A stretch of DNA of 64,000 bases from Castor canadensis (GCF_047511655.1 NC_133397.1:48250001-48314000); one strand, 5' to 3'. Shown: positions 11,126-23,937, counted from the first letter of the stretch. The notes: a model not told the origin generated them from the letters alone. Made by a program: numbers and translations.

Positions 11126-12069
11126 ATTTTTGTTGGGCATCTGACATTTGCAATTAAGAATCCCTATCTGTAGTAGAAATAAGAAGATGATCAAAGTATG
11201 GTTGTACAAATCCATGTTTTATTGCCATACAAAAAATTTTTCTGAGGCTCACAATACTTAGAGTGGGGTAGAAAAGTATGAGCAAACTTTACAGGGAATA
11301 CACGCAATAGATAAAGCACATTAAATAATAAGTGAGTTCCAAAACTATGAACATCTAATTGTTCAATTAGTATGGAAGCAGACCTCTATGGGAAAGTTAA
11401 GTCTAGTTAAAGTGCTAGATTCCCTTTAGAAGAATGGTTCTTAGGAGAAACTGGGTTGAGCATCACAGCAGGTATCTGAGGCAACACATCAGGTCCCTTG
11501 ACTCTAGAGGGCATCACCAGTGTTGGAGAGTGAGGCTTCAGAGCTCATGGTTTACTAGGTGTCACACTATCATAGTCTGAGCAATTTGTATGCAAAGATG
11601 CTAACAGAATGTATCTTGTCACAGCATATGCTGTCTTTGGAAAAACAGCCATCAGATTGTAGCCCTGTTGCAGCCTAAGCTCTCAGTGTCAGGCAAATTC
11701 TTGACTTTGTAAGTACCTGAAGACTAGAGGTTGAGGTCAGTAACTCACATATGAAGGATCTAATAAAATGTGACATAACTTTCCCAAGGGGAGGGTGAGC
11801 TCACTTCAAGTTCTCACATATGGGATCTGATAAGATGTTGCATTCTTAAAGGGAGTAGAGAATATACTCCAAAACAAAAACAACATCTTGCTTGGAATCA
11901 TTTCAAAGGTGTATAACAGTACCAAATAATACATGGTAAGCATGTATATGTGTATATATATGTAACAATACTAATTGTGCAGCTTCATAAGGATTGTATA
12001 TATAATGGACACCAGGCTGTACTGTCCAGAATATAGACTGTGTACTTAGAACAGCCAAGAAAGAGTATT
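11126..12069. other. Non-coding stretch
   Basis: No gene seen. Two loosely similar 31-33-bp units starting tcacatatg lie at 11743-11775 and 11812-11842. No transposon family recognised. Confidence 0.45.
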
Positions 12070-12666
12070 GGTATGGTTTGGACATTGTTTGTCCCTTAAA
12101 GGTTCATGTGTTGGAAACTTGGTCCCCACATTGGCAGTATTGGGAGGAGGTATGGAAACTTTAAAAGGGGCCTCATAAGAAGTCTTTAGGTTGTTTGGGG
12201 ATATGCCTTTGGGAGGGATTGTGAGACCCCAGTTCCTCTCTGCCTATGAGATTTGCTCTTCCTCACTTTTACACAGTCCTGCAATGATGTAGTGTAGCCA
12301 AGAGATCCCTTGCCAGAGATGAGCTAATTGCACTGCTATGCCCTTGAACCTGCAAATCTGTTGAGCTTAATAAACTTCTTTTCTTTTTTGGTGGAAATGG
12401 GATTTGAACTCAGGGCTTTGCACTTGCAAAGCAGGCAGTCTATTGGTTTAGCCACATCTCCAGTCCATTTTGCACTGATTATTTTTCAAGATTGGGTCTT
12501 GCAAACTTATTTGCCTGGGCAGGCCTTGAACTGTAATTCTCCTGATCTCAGCTTTTCAAGTAGCTAGGATTACAGTAATGAGCCATGGGTGACCAGCTAA
12601 GCCTGTTTTCTTTACAAAGTTATCCGGTCTCAGGTGTTTTGGTGTAGTGAAAAATAGACTAATACA
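12070..12666 (+). mobile_element. MaLR solo LTR (MST/MLT1A-like), split by a SINE
   Basis: Starts tggtatggtttggacattg and shows the MaLR order: ggttcatgtgttgg, ggaggtatggaaactt, a polyadenylation-type ttaataaact, and an end near gactaataca at 12666. After the inserted SINE at 12387-12597 the LTR resumes. No internal retroviral genes are attached, so it is a solo LTR. Confidence 0.82.
12387..12597 (-). mobile_element. B1-ID dimeric SINE nested in MaLR LTR
   Basis: On the minus strand a B1-like monomer (GCTCATTACTGTAATCCTAG...) is joined to an ID-like tRNA-derived monomer (GGCTAAACC...GCCCTGAGTTCAAATCCC) and an A tail. Flanking sequences 12371-12386 and 12598-12613 match at 13 of 16 bases, an aged target-site duplication. 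The insertion therefore postdates the LTR. Confidence 0.85.
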
Positions 12667-13461
12667 GGAATGTTCACACATTATCTGTGAAAAATAAACA
12701 TCTGCCTAAAAAGTATGCTTCTTGCCTTTTTGTTCCTTACTTGTTAATATTCTTATCTAGGAAATGAAATCACCTTATTTCTCATAGTCCTGGATTCATT
12801 AGGAAAACTGTGACTGTACCATTGCTGGCCTGAAATTTCTAGTGGAGGAGAGTAATAACAGGGTTAGAACTTTTTTCTTCTTTGCAATGAATGGTCACTC
12901 AGCCTTGCTGGCATAGGTAGCCAATATTTCTTCTCTATCTTCCCCAGGAACCAAGAGAACTGAGTTGTTTTGAAGCTCTGGACCATTTGGATATCTAAAA
13001 ATTCCCATCTTAAGGTAGAGGGTAGCAGCAGTAAGGAAAATGCCTACATGATACTTATTGCTACATTCTTTTTGGAGAATGTACTGATGTACTGAAGTTT
13101 CCCTTCATCTCAATAAAAGAGGGGTGGAAAAGGGTCTGTCCCAAAGAGGGAACCATCCCTGATTTTCCCAGGTCTTAAAACAACTGGGTTCAGCATCCAC
13201 ACCCTTAGTGTCACGGTGTTCCACTGTGTCATGCTACCACCGAGCACTACTTTACTTAATACTTATTCATCTTTTAAAAATTTGCTTTTATTTTGTATTT
13301 TGTTATTTTTTGCCCCTAACAGTTGCCATTCCTAGTGGATGGATTTTCCTGTACTGACCATAATCCTGATGCCTTCATACCTTGCCAACAAACTGTCTCA
13401 GAGAAAGTTTTACAGATTTGTAAATCTGTTAATTTGGATTGCTACTTAAATTTTCATGCTG
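12667..13461. other. Non-coding stretch
   Basis: No gene or recognised repeat. No long frame on either strand. Confidence 0.5.
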
Positions 13462-13681
13462 CTGGTGCTGGTGGCTCACATTTGTAATCCTAGCTATTAA
13501 GGAGGCAGAGGTTAGGAGAATGGTGGTTTGAAGCCAACCCCGGGCAAATAGTTTGTGAGACTCTATCTCTAGGAAACCCAATATGAAGCAGGACTGGCAG
13601 AGTGACTCAGGTGGTAGAGTGCCTGCCAAGCTAGTGTGAGGCCCTGAGTTCAAGCCCCAGTACTGCCAAAAAAAAAAAAAG
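13462..13681 (+). mobile_element. B1-ID dimeric SINE
   Basis: Left monomer is 7SL/B1-like (ggtggctcacatttgtaat through gagactctatctctagg). Right monomer is ID-like (ggcagagtgactcaggtgg through gagttcaagccccagtactg), with an A13 tail. The 11-mer ttttcatgctg occurs at 13451-13461 and 13682-13692, a perfect target-site duplication. Confidence 0.92.
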
Positions 13682-13692
13682 TTTTCATGCTG

Positions 13693-14556
13693 GGTTGATT
13701 GTTTTCATGATACTGGGATCATTGTTCCTTCTGACAAAACAAAAGTTCTTTAAAGTCAGCATGAATGAACAGTAATTGAGCACAAAAGTCTGACCTTGCC
13801 AACTCTGCATTGCATGCTTGGTCAACTTTGTTCAGACCATTATGGTTTTTATTAACTGTGTTTGTCATTTGCAGTTAATGTGCATTGAAATTTGGAGAAG
13901 ACTTTTGGAGTTGTTTTTCAGTGGTTTTGCTAGTGGGAATTTCAGCCATATTAACATTTTCTCTTGCACCTTAAAATTGTCTGTGTTTTCTTAACAAAAT
14001 AATCATATCTTTAATCTGATTTTGGAATAGGATCACTTTAATATTCGCCTTCTTTCAACCAATTTTCACTGGTTCTCTTTGATGATCAACACAAAAGGCT
14101 GATCAGGAGAGAAGCGATCCATACATTTGAGTTTTGGCTCACTGTAAGATGGTAATGTTGATCCAAATTTAGAACGTCTTGGAATAACATAAGGTTTTGT
14201 ACTAAAATGTATTTCCGTGTCTTGGACATGAAACAGGTGGCTCCACAGTCAGGCAAAGCTGTTAGCAATATAAAGCTTTACATTATCATCCTTGATCCTC
14301 ATTAAATAGTAAGCTTTTAGCTTCTCAGGACTTGTTCTCTTTTAAAGAAGTGATGGTCAAGGTTAGGCAGTATTTTCTGAAATGTTTGCATTTAAAGTAA
14401 AGTCTCTCCTTGTGGTTATATATGTGTATCAATCTTATGAGAAAGGAGGCTCTGAAGTTGAGCAGTCACATTCACTTTAGTATTATAGAATCTTTTTCAG
14501 TCTTTCAAAAATTAGTTTATAAAAATTTTGTTTGGGTACTCACATTTGCAGTTCTC
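13693..14556. other. Non-coding stretch
   Basis: No gene or recognised repeat family. Short frames only. Confidence 0.5.
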
Positions 14557-14592
14557 CTCCTCTTCCTCCTCCTCCTTCTCTTTTGGTTTAGT

Positions 14593-14632
<40 letters not shown>

Positions 14633-14640
14633 TCTCTGTT
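14557..14640. repeat. Pyrimidine microsatellite (TCC then CT)
   Basis: A run of tcc/ttc units (14557-14580) is followed by a largely pure (TC)n stretch from about 14590 to 14638. Confidence 0.95.
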
Positions 14641-14674
14641 TCCTGTGTGCTTCATTCTCATCACCACTAACCAT

Positions 14675-14704
14675 TTATGTAATGCCATTTTTGGCATTAC
14701 ATAA
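14675..14704. repeat. Perfect 13-bp inverted repeat (hairpin)
   Basis: Left arm ttatgtaatgcca (14675-14687) and right arm tggcattacataa (14692-14704) are exact reverse complements around a four-T loop. It begins 35 bp after the CT microsatellite. No transposon family is assigned. Confidence 0.9.
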
Positions 14705-14936
14705 GAAAACACAGCAATTTCTTCAGCAAATGCATTCATTCTTCCCCTTAAGTAGGGACTTTCATGAATTCTAAACAAAACAATATTGGAGTGAAAGGAG
14801 TTTATGAGATTTCTCCATCCTGGTTCTCATTAGGCCTCCTCTAATTTGGCTTGGCCTAAGATACATTCTCTAGTTTAACACCCTCCACCTAATATTTTCA
14901 TATGGAAAGTTTTAGTTTTAGCTTTTGTAAAGTTTG

Positions 14937-15250
14937 GTCACTTACTTTTGTTAAAAGATAAACTTAGGCACATTAAAATTTTAGAGAATTTATTTGAAGA
15001 GACAAGGATTCGTGAAGTTTGCAGTGCCAGACGACAAGTCATTCAGGGCTCCACCAAAGTGTGCCAGAGGAAAACTTTTATAAGGTGCTTGTGGAAGTAA
15101 GACAAAGAAAATATTTAATTGATTAAATTGGAAAGTCCCTCGTTAGAGGTTAGTTGGTTTCTGATAGGTTAAGCTTAAGTTTACATTGAGTTGGGTTTTA
15201 GTTTGGTAGTAGGAACCCAAGGCACTGGAGTTCTCTCAGTTTAAAGGCCT
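14937..15250. mobile_element. Probable ancient LTR-type repeat
   Basis: The text from ggcacattaaaattttagag through gttgggttttagtttgg and cagtttaaaggcctcc looks like an interspersed LTR-type repeat I have met before, but I cannot name the family. No coding content. Confidence 0.35.
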
Positions 15251-15288
15251 CCTAATTTATTATTATTATTTTTTAATATTTTGATGAC

Positions 15289-15410
15289 TGATGGGTATGG
15301 TTGTGCACACCTGTAATTACAGCACTTAGGAGGCTGAGGCAGGAGGATCTCAAGTTCCAGGCCAGACTGGGCTACAGAGTAAGACTCTGTTGCAGAAACA
15401 AAACAAAACA
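15289..15410 (+). mobile_element. B1-like SINE monomer
   Basis: Reads gtgcacacctgtaattacag, then ggaggctgaggcaggagga and ggccagactgggctacagag, the B1/Alu-type monomer order, followed by an (AAAAC)n tail. Confidence 0.88.
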
Positions 15411-16091
15411 AAACAAAACAAACAAGAGCCCCAGAACACCTTGATAGTTAAGAAAGTATACTTCACTCAAGCCTTAAATTCTGTGTACACTCAGATTATT
15501 AACCCTTTTGATGAAGAGGTACATTTGGATATGGTATTTAAAGTATTGAGAATCACTTTTAACAGTAATTATTGAGTGTTGAATATATGCAGTATGCTTT
15601 TTATTTTATTTTATTTTATTTTTATTTATTTATTTTATTCATATGTGCATACAATGTTTGGGTCATTTCTCCCCCATTCTCCCCCACCCCCCGCTCCGTC
15701 CCTTATACCCCCTTACCCCTCGCTACCCAGCAGAAACTATTTTGTCCTTATCTCTAATTTTGTTGAAGACAGAGTATAAGCAATAATAAGAAGGAACAAG
15801 AGTTTTTACTAGTTGAGATAAGGATAGCTATACAGGGAGTTGACTCGCATTGATTTCCTGTGCATGTGTGTTACCTTCTAATTCTTCTCGAACTAACCTT
15901 TTCTCTAGTTCCTGGTCCCCTTCTCCTATTGGCCTCAGTTGCTTTAGAGTATCTGCTTTAGTTTCTCTGAGTTGAGGGCAACAAATGCTATCTAGTTTTT
16001 TAGGTGTTTTACCTATCCTCATAACTCCCTTGTGTGCTCTCGCTTTATCATATGATCAAAGCCCAATCCCCTTTTAGTGTTTGCCCTTGAT

Positions 16092-19000
16092 CTAAAGTCC
16101 ACATATGAGGGAGAACATACAACTTTTGGTCTTTTGGGCCAGGCTAACCTCACTCAGAATGATGCTCTCCAATTCCATCAATTTACTAGAAAATAACATT
16201 TCGTTCTTCTTCACGGCTACATAAAATTCCATTGTGTATAAATACCACACTTTCTTAATCCATTCGTCAGTAGGGGGGTAAGCTGCAATAAACATGGGTG
16301 TGCAGGTGCCTCTGGAGTAACACATTGTTTTGGATATATCCCCAAGAGTGGTATTGGTGGATCATATGGTAGATCAATGTTTAGATTTTTAAGTAGCCTC
16401 AAATTTTTTTCCAGAGTGGTTGTACTAGTTTACATTCCCACCAACAGTGTAAGAGGGTTCCTTTTTCCCACATCCTCGCCAACACCTGTTGTTGGTGGTG
16501 TTGCTAATGATGGCTATTCTAACAGGGATGAGGTGGAATCTTAGTGTGGTTTTAATTTGCATTTCCTTTATTGCTAGAGATGGTGAGCATTTTTTCATGT
16601 GTTTTTTGGCCATTTGAATTTCTTCTTTTGAGAAAGTTCTGTTTAGTTCACTTGCCCATTTCTTTATTGGTTCATTAGTTTTGGGAGAATTTAGTTTTTT
16701 AAGTTCCCTCTATATTCTGGTTATCAGTCCTTTGTCTGATGTGTAGCTGACAAATATTTTTCCCACTCTGTGGGTGTTCTCTTCAGTTTAGAGACCATTT
16801 CTTTTGATGAGCAGAAGCTTTTTAGTTTTATGAAGTCCCATTTATCTATGCCATCTCTTAGTTGCTGTGCTGCTGGGGTTCCATTAAGTTCTTGCCTATA
16901 CCTACTAACTCCAGAGTATTTCCTACTCTTTCCTGTACCAACATAGAGTTTATGGCCTGATATTAAAATACTTGATCCATTTTGAGTTAATATTGGTATA
17001 GGGTGATATACATGGATCTACTTTCAGTTTTTTGCAGACTGCTAACCTGTTTTCCCAGCAGTTTTTGTTGAAGAGGCTGCTTTTTCTCCATCGTATATTA
17101 GTAGCACCTTTGTCAAAGACAAGTTGTGTGGCTTCATATCTGGGTCCTCTATTCTGTTCCACTGGTCTTCATGTCTGTTTTTGTGCCAGTACCATGCTGT
17201 TTTTATTGTTATTGTTTGTAATATAGTTTGAAGTCGGGTTTTGTGATACCTCCAGCATTGTCCTTTTGACTGAGTATTGCCTTGGCTATTCGTGGCCTCT
17301 TGTGTTTCCATATAAATTTCACGGTAGATTTTTCAATCTCTTTAATAAATGTCATTGGAATTTTGATGGGAATTGCATTAAACATGTAGATTACTTTTGG
17401 GAGTATCGACGTTTTTACTATGTTGATTCTACCAATCCATGAGCCTGGGAGATCTCTCCACTTTCTATAGTCTTTCTCAATCTCTTTCTTCAGAAGTGTA
17501 TAGTTTTCCTTGTAGAGGTCATTCACATCTTTTGTTAGGTTTACACCTAGGTATTTGATTTTTTTTGAGGCTATTGTAAATGGTATTGTTTTCATATACT
17601 CTTTCTCAGTTTGTTCATAATTAGTGTATAGAAATGCTAATGATTTTTCTATGTTGATTTTATATCCTGCTACCTTGCTATAGCTATTGATGGTATCTAG
17701 GAGCTTTTGAGTAGAGTTTTTTGGGTCTTTAAGGTATAGGATCATATTGTCTGCAAATAGGGATATTTTGACAGTTTCTTTACCTATTTGTATTCTGTAG
17801 GTTTGTCATATACAGCTTTTATAATTGAGGTACTTTCCTTCTATTCCTAGTTTTCTTAGAGCTTTTACCATGAAATGGTGTTGGATCTTATCAAAGGCTT
17901 TTTCTGCATCTATTGAGATGATCAAGTGGTTTTTGACTTTGCTTCTGTTAATGTGGTTTATTACATTTATTGATTTTCGTATGTTGAACCACCCCTGCAT
18001 TCCTGGGATGAAGCCTACTTGGTTGTGGTTAATGATCTTTTTGATGTGTTGTTGAATTCGGTTTGCCATTATTTTATTGAGGATTTTTGCATCAATATTC
18101 ATTAAGGAGATTGGCCTATAGTTCTCCTTTTTGGAGGTGTCTTTGCCTGTTTTTGGCATGAACGTAATACTGGCTTCATAAAATGTGTTAGGCAGTTTTC
18201 CTTCCCTTTGTATTTTGTGGCACAGTTTTGGAGGGTTGGTATCAGTTCTTCTTTAAAGGTCTGATAGAATTCAGCAGAGAATCCATCAGGTCCTGGACTT
18301 TTCTTTTTGGGGAAACTCTTGATTGCTGCTTCAATTTCATTTTGTGTTATAGATCTATTCAGGTGATTAATTTCCTCTTGGTTCAGTTTTGGATGATCAT
18401 ATGTATCTAGAAATCTGTCCATTTCTTTAAGATTTTGAATTTATTTGAAGTAGTCTCTGATGATTTCCTGGACTTCGATGGTGTTTGTTATTTCCCCTTT
18501 TGTATTCCTGATTCTACTAATTTGGGTTTTTTTCTCTCCTCATTTTAGTCAAGTTTGCCGTGTGTTGTCGATCTTGTTTATTTTTTCAAAGAACCAACTT
18601 TTGTTTCATTAATTCTTTGTATGGTTTTTTTGGTTTCTATTTCATTGATTTCAGCTCTTATTTTTATTATTTCTCTCCTATTTGTTTTGGGATTTGCTTG
18701 TTCTTGTTTTTCTAGGAGTTTGAGATGTATCATTAGGTCATTGATTTGGGATCTTTCTGTTTTTTAAATATATGCACTCATGGCTATAAGCTTTCCTCTC
18801 AGGACTGTCTTTGCTGTGTCCCATAGGTTCTGGTAGGTTGTATTTTCATTTTCATTGACTTCCAGGAACTTTTTAATTTCCTCTTTTATTTCTTCAATGA
18901 CCCATTGCTCATTAAGCAATGAGTTATTTAGTTTCCAGCTGTTTGCATGCTTTTTGTCTTTATTTTTGTTGTTGAGTTCTAGTTTTATTGTGTTGTAATC

Positions 19001-19671
19001 AGATGGAATGCATGGTATAATTTCTATTTTCTTTTATTTGCTGAGGCTTGCTTTGTGCCCTAGGATATGATCTATTTTGGAGAAGGTTCCATGGGCTGCT
19101 GAGAGGAATATATATTGTGTAGAAGTTGGATGAAATGTTCTGTAGACATCAACTAGGTCATTTGACCTATTGTATATTTTAGATCTAGGATTTCTTTATA
19201 GATTTTTTGTTTGGATGACTTATCTGTTGATGATAATGGGGTGTTAAAGTCTCTCACGACCACTGTGTTGGAGTTAATATATGCTTTAGGTCCTTCAGGA
19301 TATGTTTGATGAAATTGGGTGTGTTGACTTTGGGTGCATACAGGTTGATGATTATTATTTCCTTTTGGTCTATTTCCCCTTTTATTAGTATGGAATGTCC
19401 TTCTTTATCTCATTTGATCAATGTAGGTTTGAAGTCTACTTTGTCAGAGATAAGTATTGCTTCTCCTGCCTGTTTTCAGGGGTTATTGGCTTGAGTAAAT
19501 CTTCTTCTAGCCTTTCATCCTAAGCCTATGGTTGTTTCTGTTGGTGAGATGGGTCTCCTGTAAGCAATAAATTGTTGGATCTTCTTTTTTAATCCAGTGC
19601 CTTTTGATGGGGGGATTAAGTCCATTAACATTAAGTGTTAGTACTTATAAGTATGTGGTGATTCCTGTCAT
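16092..19671 (-). pseudogene. L1 ORF2, copy B, disrupted with RT deletion
   Basis: Starts at 19671 at the site equivalent to copy A and ends LICGL-stop at 16092. The endonuclease region is heavily frameshifted. The RT fragments run through 18422-18102, 18159-17806 and 17745-17209. At about 17795 the text jumps from the region preceding the FADD block straight to the region after [11 protein letters not shown], compared with copies A and C. About 145 bp is lost, including the QGCPLSPLL motif. The protein would lack essential RT structure even if the other breaks were absent. Confidence 0.9.
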
Positions 19672-19721
19672 TTAGTTGTCTTAGTTGTTTAAAGGTTTGA
19701 TTATGTCTACCTAAATCGAGG

Positions 19722-20907
19722 TTACTCTCTACTTTCTTGCTTTTTCTTTTCCTGTCGTTTGGTGCTGCCTGCCCTTTCATGGTTATGTTGGGTTTCACTT
19801 TCTGTGTGCAGAATCCCTTGAAGACTCTTTTGTAGTGGTGGCTTTGTGTTCAGATACTGTTTTAGTTTCTGCTTATCATGGAAGACTTTTATTGCTCCAT
19901 TTATTTTGAATGATAGTTTTGCTGGGTAGAGTATTCTAGGGTTGTAGTTATTTTCATTCAGTGCCCGGAAGATCTCACCCCACACTCTTCTTGCTTTTAA
20001 TGTTTCTGTTGAGAAGTCTGCTGTGATTTTAATGGGTTTACCTTTGTATGTTATTTGTTTTTTCTCTCTTACAGCTTTCAATATTCTTTCTTGGGTTTCT
20101 GTACTTGTTGTTTTAATGATAATATGCCGTGGGGTAGTTCTATTTTGGTGTGGTGTCTTTGGTGTTCTTGAGGCCTCTTGCATCTGTATGGGAATAGATT
20201 TCTCTAGATTTGGGAAATTTTCTGTTATTATTTTGTTGAATATATTATGCATTCCTTTTGCTTGCACCTCTTCTCCTTCTTCAATGCCCATGATTCTCAG
20301 GTTTGGTCTTTTGATGGAGTTGGTGAGTTCTTGCATTTTCTTTTCACAGGTCTTGAGTTGTTTGACTAATAGTTCTTTGGTTTTTCCTTTAATTACCATT
20401 TCATCTTCGAGTTCTGAGATTCTGTCTTCTGTTTGTTCTATTCTGCTGGATTCGCCTTCAGTTTTGTTTTGCAAATCTATTTCATTCTCTTTTCTGAGGT
20501 TTTGCATATCCTGAGTCTCTTCCTCTTGTCCTGAGTTCATTCATCTCTTTATTAATCATGTTCTTTGTTTCACGTTGGTGTTTATACAGTACTTCTATGG
20601 TTTCTTTTATTTCTTCTTGTGCTTTCTCAAATTCTCTATTTTTGTTGTGTTGGAATTTCTTGAGTGTCTCCTTTACATTTTGGTTGACCATATCCAGTAT
20701 CATCTCTATAAAATTCTCATTGAGTACCTATAGTATGTCTTCTTTTAAATTATTCTTGTGGGCTTCATTGGGTTCTTTGGCATAGTTTATCTTCATTTTG
20801 TTTGAGTCTGGTTCTGAGTATCTGTTTTCTTTATTTTCCTCTGGTTCCTGTACTAATTTTTTGCTGTGGGGAAACTGGTTTCCCTGTTTATTCTGTCTTC
20901 CCATCAT
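19722..20907 (-). pseudogene. L1 ORF1, copy B, frameshifted but with long RRM/CTD frame
   Basis: The best-preserved ORF1 in the window. A 272-codon open frame (20540-19722) carries the end of the coiled coil (residues about 1-75), the RRM-type domain from RPNLRIMGIEEG (about residue 79) and the basic C-terminal domain, ending KKKQESRE. The upstream part, starting MGRQNKQGNQ at 20904 or one codon earlier, is in other frames. One cause is a loss of about 16 nt near 20526 relative to copy A. Role as for copy A: RNA chaperone of the L1 particle. Confidence 0.9.
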
Positions 20908-22235
20908 TGCCCTTGGTGTTGTTATTGTCCCTGTACTGTGTGCAATTAAGTATTTTGTAGCTTGTAATATTAACAATGGTGATATTTAGGATGGAAAGGT
21001 GAGAGTAGAGGGGAAGCAGAGAAGTTAAAGAAAAAGGGAAAAACAAATAAACAGGTAAAAAACAACAACAAACAAACAAAAGTTTCAAAGAGAGATAGTG
21101 TACTAATCAACAGTAAGCTAAACAGGCATTAGAGAGACAGAGAAAGGATTGAAAAAAAAATCTCCAAGTTCAAAAGCAATAAAGTTTCAGTCTGAATAAT
21201 TTTGGTGTTAGTCCCTCAGCCTCCAGTCCTGGAGATGGTGTCTCAGAAGTTCTGTCATTGTCTCATGAAAGGGGAAAAAAAACCAAAAAAATTAAACAAA
21301 ACAAAAAACACCACAAAGTGTCCCAAGTTCAAATGCAATACAGTTTCAGTAAGTTTTTCAGCATGCAGGTATAGTTTGGTTTTTGTCTCATCAAAGGAAG
21401 AGAGAAAAAAAAAGAGTCTGGAGACAGTTCTGTGAATGGCTATCTGAGGCTGCAGCTCACCTGCTTGCTGTTGTCAGCCTGCTGTTGCTAGAGGCTTTAT
21501 TTATGCAGATCTCAGGAGTGAGCTTAACACTCACTTAGCCCTGCAGGCTTTGTTTACTCAGAGTTCTCCTGTGTGTGAGTCAGTGCTACAAGCTTTCCCC
21601 TTTCCAAGCACACTGGGGAAGGTGACACTGCACCCGTGTTCTCAGGCCTGCATGTTTATTTACAGTTCATGTGGGAAGTGGGCCTTCCCCACTCTCCTGT
21701 GGAGTTTTCCTCCTGCTGCCGCTTTTACAAGCTTTCCTGCTCCTGATTGCTGGGCGGGTGCTGCTACTCCTGCCTTCTCCAGCCGGGCTTGTTTATTTAC
21801 AGTTCCATGAGGGATTTCCCCTCCCGCCTCTTTGGCACTCAGGGCACCCTGCCCTCTTTGCTTCGTGTCTTTTTTGCTGTTGTTTATTATTCAGTTTCTC
21901 TTTTTCCCCTGGGTGGGGGTCGGTCTGTCCAGGGTGCTATGCTGATCTGGCCCAAGGTTGTCTGTGGGAGTACCGTGTGCTGCTTAGCTCACCTTGTGGT
22001 CTGTGTCTTCCCAAGCGGTCTGGGTGCTGGCGTCTGGCGGATGCGTGGGAGCCCTCCTAGTTTCTCCATTTAATGTGAAGTGGGGATGCTATGCATGGGC
22101 TGGGGGTGTGGAGGAGTCAAAGTTTTGCCTTGTCTCGGTGTTTTCTCCTGTAAGGTGTATCTCCAGCATCTCTCCAAGATTTTACTTTAGGAAGCACGCT
22201 TTCTGCTTCCTCCCTCTAGCCGCCATCTTGGAACC
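20908..22235 (-). promoter_or_regulatory. L1 copy B 5' UTR / internal promoter region
   Basis: Matches copy A but shorter: one fewer 5' monomer (repeat starts at 21654 and 21791) and a shorter A-rich stretch near ORF1. It retains the intact YY1-type start. Confidence 0.75.
22219..22231 (-). promoter_or_regulatory. YY1-like site at L1 copy B 5' end
   Basis: The minus strand reads CCAAGATGGCGGC, matching the YY1 consensus, about five bases from the element's 5' end. Position and orientation parallel the human L1 YY1 site, which acts in start-site choice. Confidence 0.75.
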
Positions 22236-22475
22236 TTCTATTTTATTTTTTAAAACAATTTTTATTAGTATATATTAGTTGTGGGGGAGTGTTTCATTGT
22301 GACATTTACATATGTGCTTACAATGTTTCTTAATTAGATTCACTATCTCCATTTTTCTCCCTCTTTTCTTCTCCCCTATTATTAGGATAATTTCAACAGG
22401 TTTCATTGTTCTATTTTCACACATGTATCCAAAGTACACAGATTGTGCTCATTGATCATATTACTTCATTTTGTA
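22236..22475 (-). mobile_element. Older L1 3' end
   Basis: T-rich tail followed by tatattagttgtggggga, tttcattgtgacatttaca and tttcaacaggtttcattg, the 3' UTR of an older L1 subfamily also seen at 52347 and 59516. Copy B appears to have landed in or beside its tail. Confidence 0.8.
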
Positions 22476-23937
22476 GGATGTGAAGCATGGTCAGGCAGAC
22501 TTGGCCTAATATGGATTCATGAGCAATATGTTGATGGGGATTCAACTGGTGTGGCGGAGGGCTCTGTCCTCTTTTGAGAAATTTGTGGAGACATACAAAT
22601 ATAGTGAGATTATAAATTTAAGATACTAATTCCTCTTTTGCTATACATTCTGCTATCCTACCATTTTCTCTGCATTGAGAAAATAACTAGAGTACATTAC
22701 TTTCCTGCCCTTAGGGGAGGTTGTTTTTTAATAAAGAAAGGAAATAATTAATACTTAGTTTTTGAGTTTCAAAATAGATGCAGGCCATATTTTGAAAGAA
22801 ACTGTGGGGCTCAGGGCAAAAAATTCTGCATGCCAGTAAAAACAGTAGATGAAGATGCAAAATGACATAGGAACAGTGTTCCCAGTTTTTGGAAAGATAG
22901 TTTAGAAAGAGAATAAACTCAGGTTAAAAAGAGGTGATAAAAGAACTTTTTGTACATTTGAGGAAGCATTGGATGTGGGGGAGAGGGAAGAGTCAAATAG
23001 AACATGTTAAGTGTCTCTTAGGTATGAGCAACCTTTTCTCTCTTACAGTGGTATGATGAAGGCCAGATTTTAGGGAGGAAAGGGGTGAGTTCAGGTTTGG
23101 TCATATCAATATAGTTTAATGATTTCCTCTTTCCTGTATGTTTGAGTTCTGTGAGGTCAGACAACACCGTGTACTAAAAATAATCCTCTCTGGTATAACA
23201 ATAGTATTCCTCAGATACGTCTCACTGTGTAAAGTATATCATCAAAACTGTTGTCTCTATAGAAAAGTAAAAGCTAGAGAGTTTTTAGCTAAGCAATAAT
23301 CAAACTGGTTTTGCTTCAGAGATCTCAACAATAAAGGGATTTTGAATATAAGTATATTTAGTTACTAAATGCTAAAAATATATAAAAATGACAAGCCAAT
23401 CTTAATTTTTATTACATTTCACTTGCTACAGAGTCTTATTTTCTTTTTTAATCTTTGGCCTTGACTTGGAAATTTTACTTACAGCACACCTCACAAACAC
23501 CAAAGGTAAACATAAGAGCAAACACATACCCAAGTAAATAAATATTTGAGATACCGATGGAATAGCTAGCCATTCCAGGAAAGTGGCTCTGTATCCCATG
23601 CTTTGTACATATTTTGTCTACTTACTCAGCATTAGCTCTATATCACAATAAAATTCTTACACTGTTGATCACATTGTATCCTAGGGTAATTAGGAAAATT
23701 AACACTATTGGAGAATTAGTTGCCATCCATTCTCCCAATGAGAATTAGCTCAGTTTCAGTCCTTTGTTAAAATGAAAAAGAAAGCTTAACAGAAAATTCT
23801 GAAATCTAGACAGATTTGTGTTGATGACTATTGCTAACATAAAGATACACACTGTAAGTCAGAATTCCTTCTTTTTACCAAAATCACTGTCCTGAAGGTG
23901 ATATGGCATGAGCACTCATTTCAGGTTGCCTAACAAT
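22476..23937. other. Non-coding stretch
   Basis: No gene, no recognised repeat. AT-rich with short frames only. Confidence 0.5.

Larger units (their letters stand above)
15598..22235 (-). mobile_element. Near-full-length LINE-1, copy B
   Basis: Same layout as copy A on the minus strand: 5' UTR (22235-20908), ORF1 (20907-19722), ORF2 (19671-16092), 3' UTR and an A-rich tail read as repeated tttta on the plus strand. The 5' end begins with the YY1-like CCAAGATGGCGGC. The insertion lies against the T-rich end of another old L1, so the target-site duplication cannot be told from the tails. A roughly 145-bp loss in the RT and many small indels make it inactive. Confidence 0.93.

Noticed and set aside
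14512..14778. RE-repeat protein frame over the microsatellite
   Set aside because: The RERERE run is a translation of the (CT)n repeat on the minus strand.
15600..15640. Tandem tttta units before L1 copy B as a separate satellite
   Set aside because: They are the reverse of the L1 poly(A) tail with periodic substitutions.
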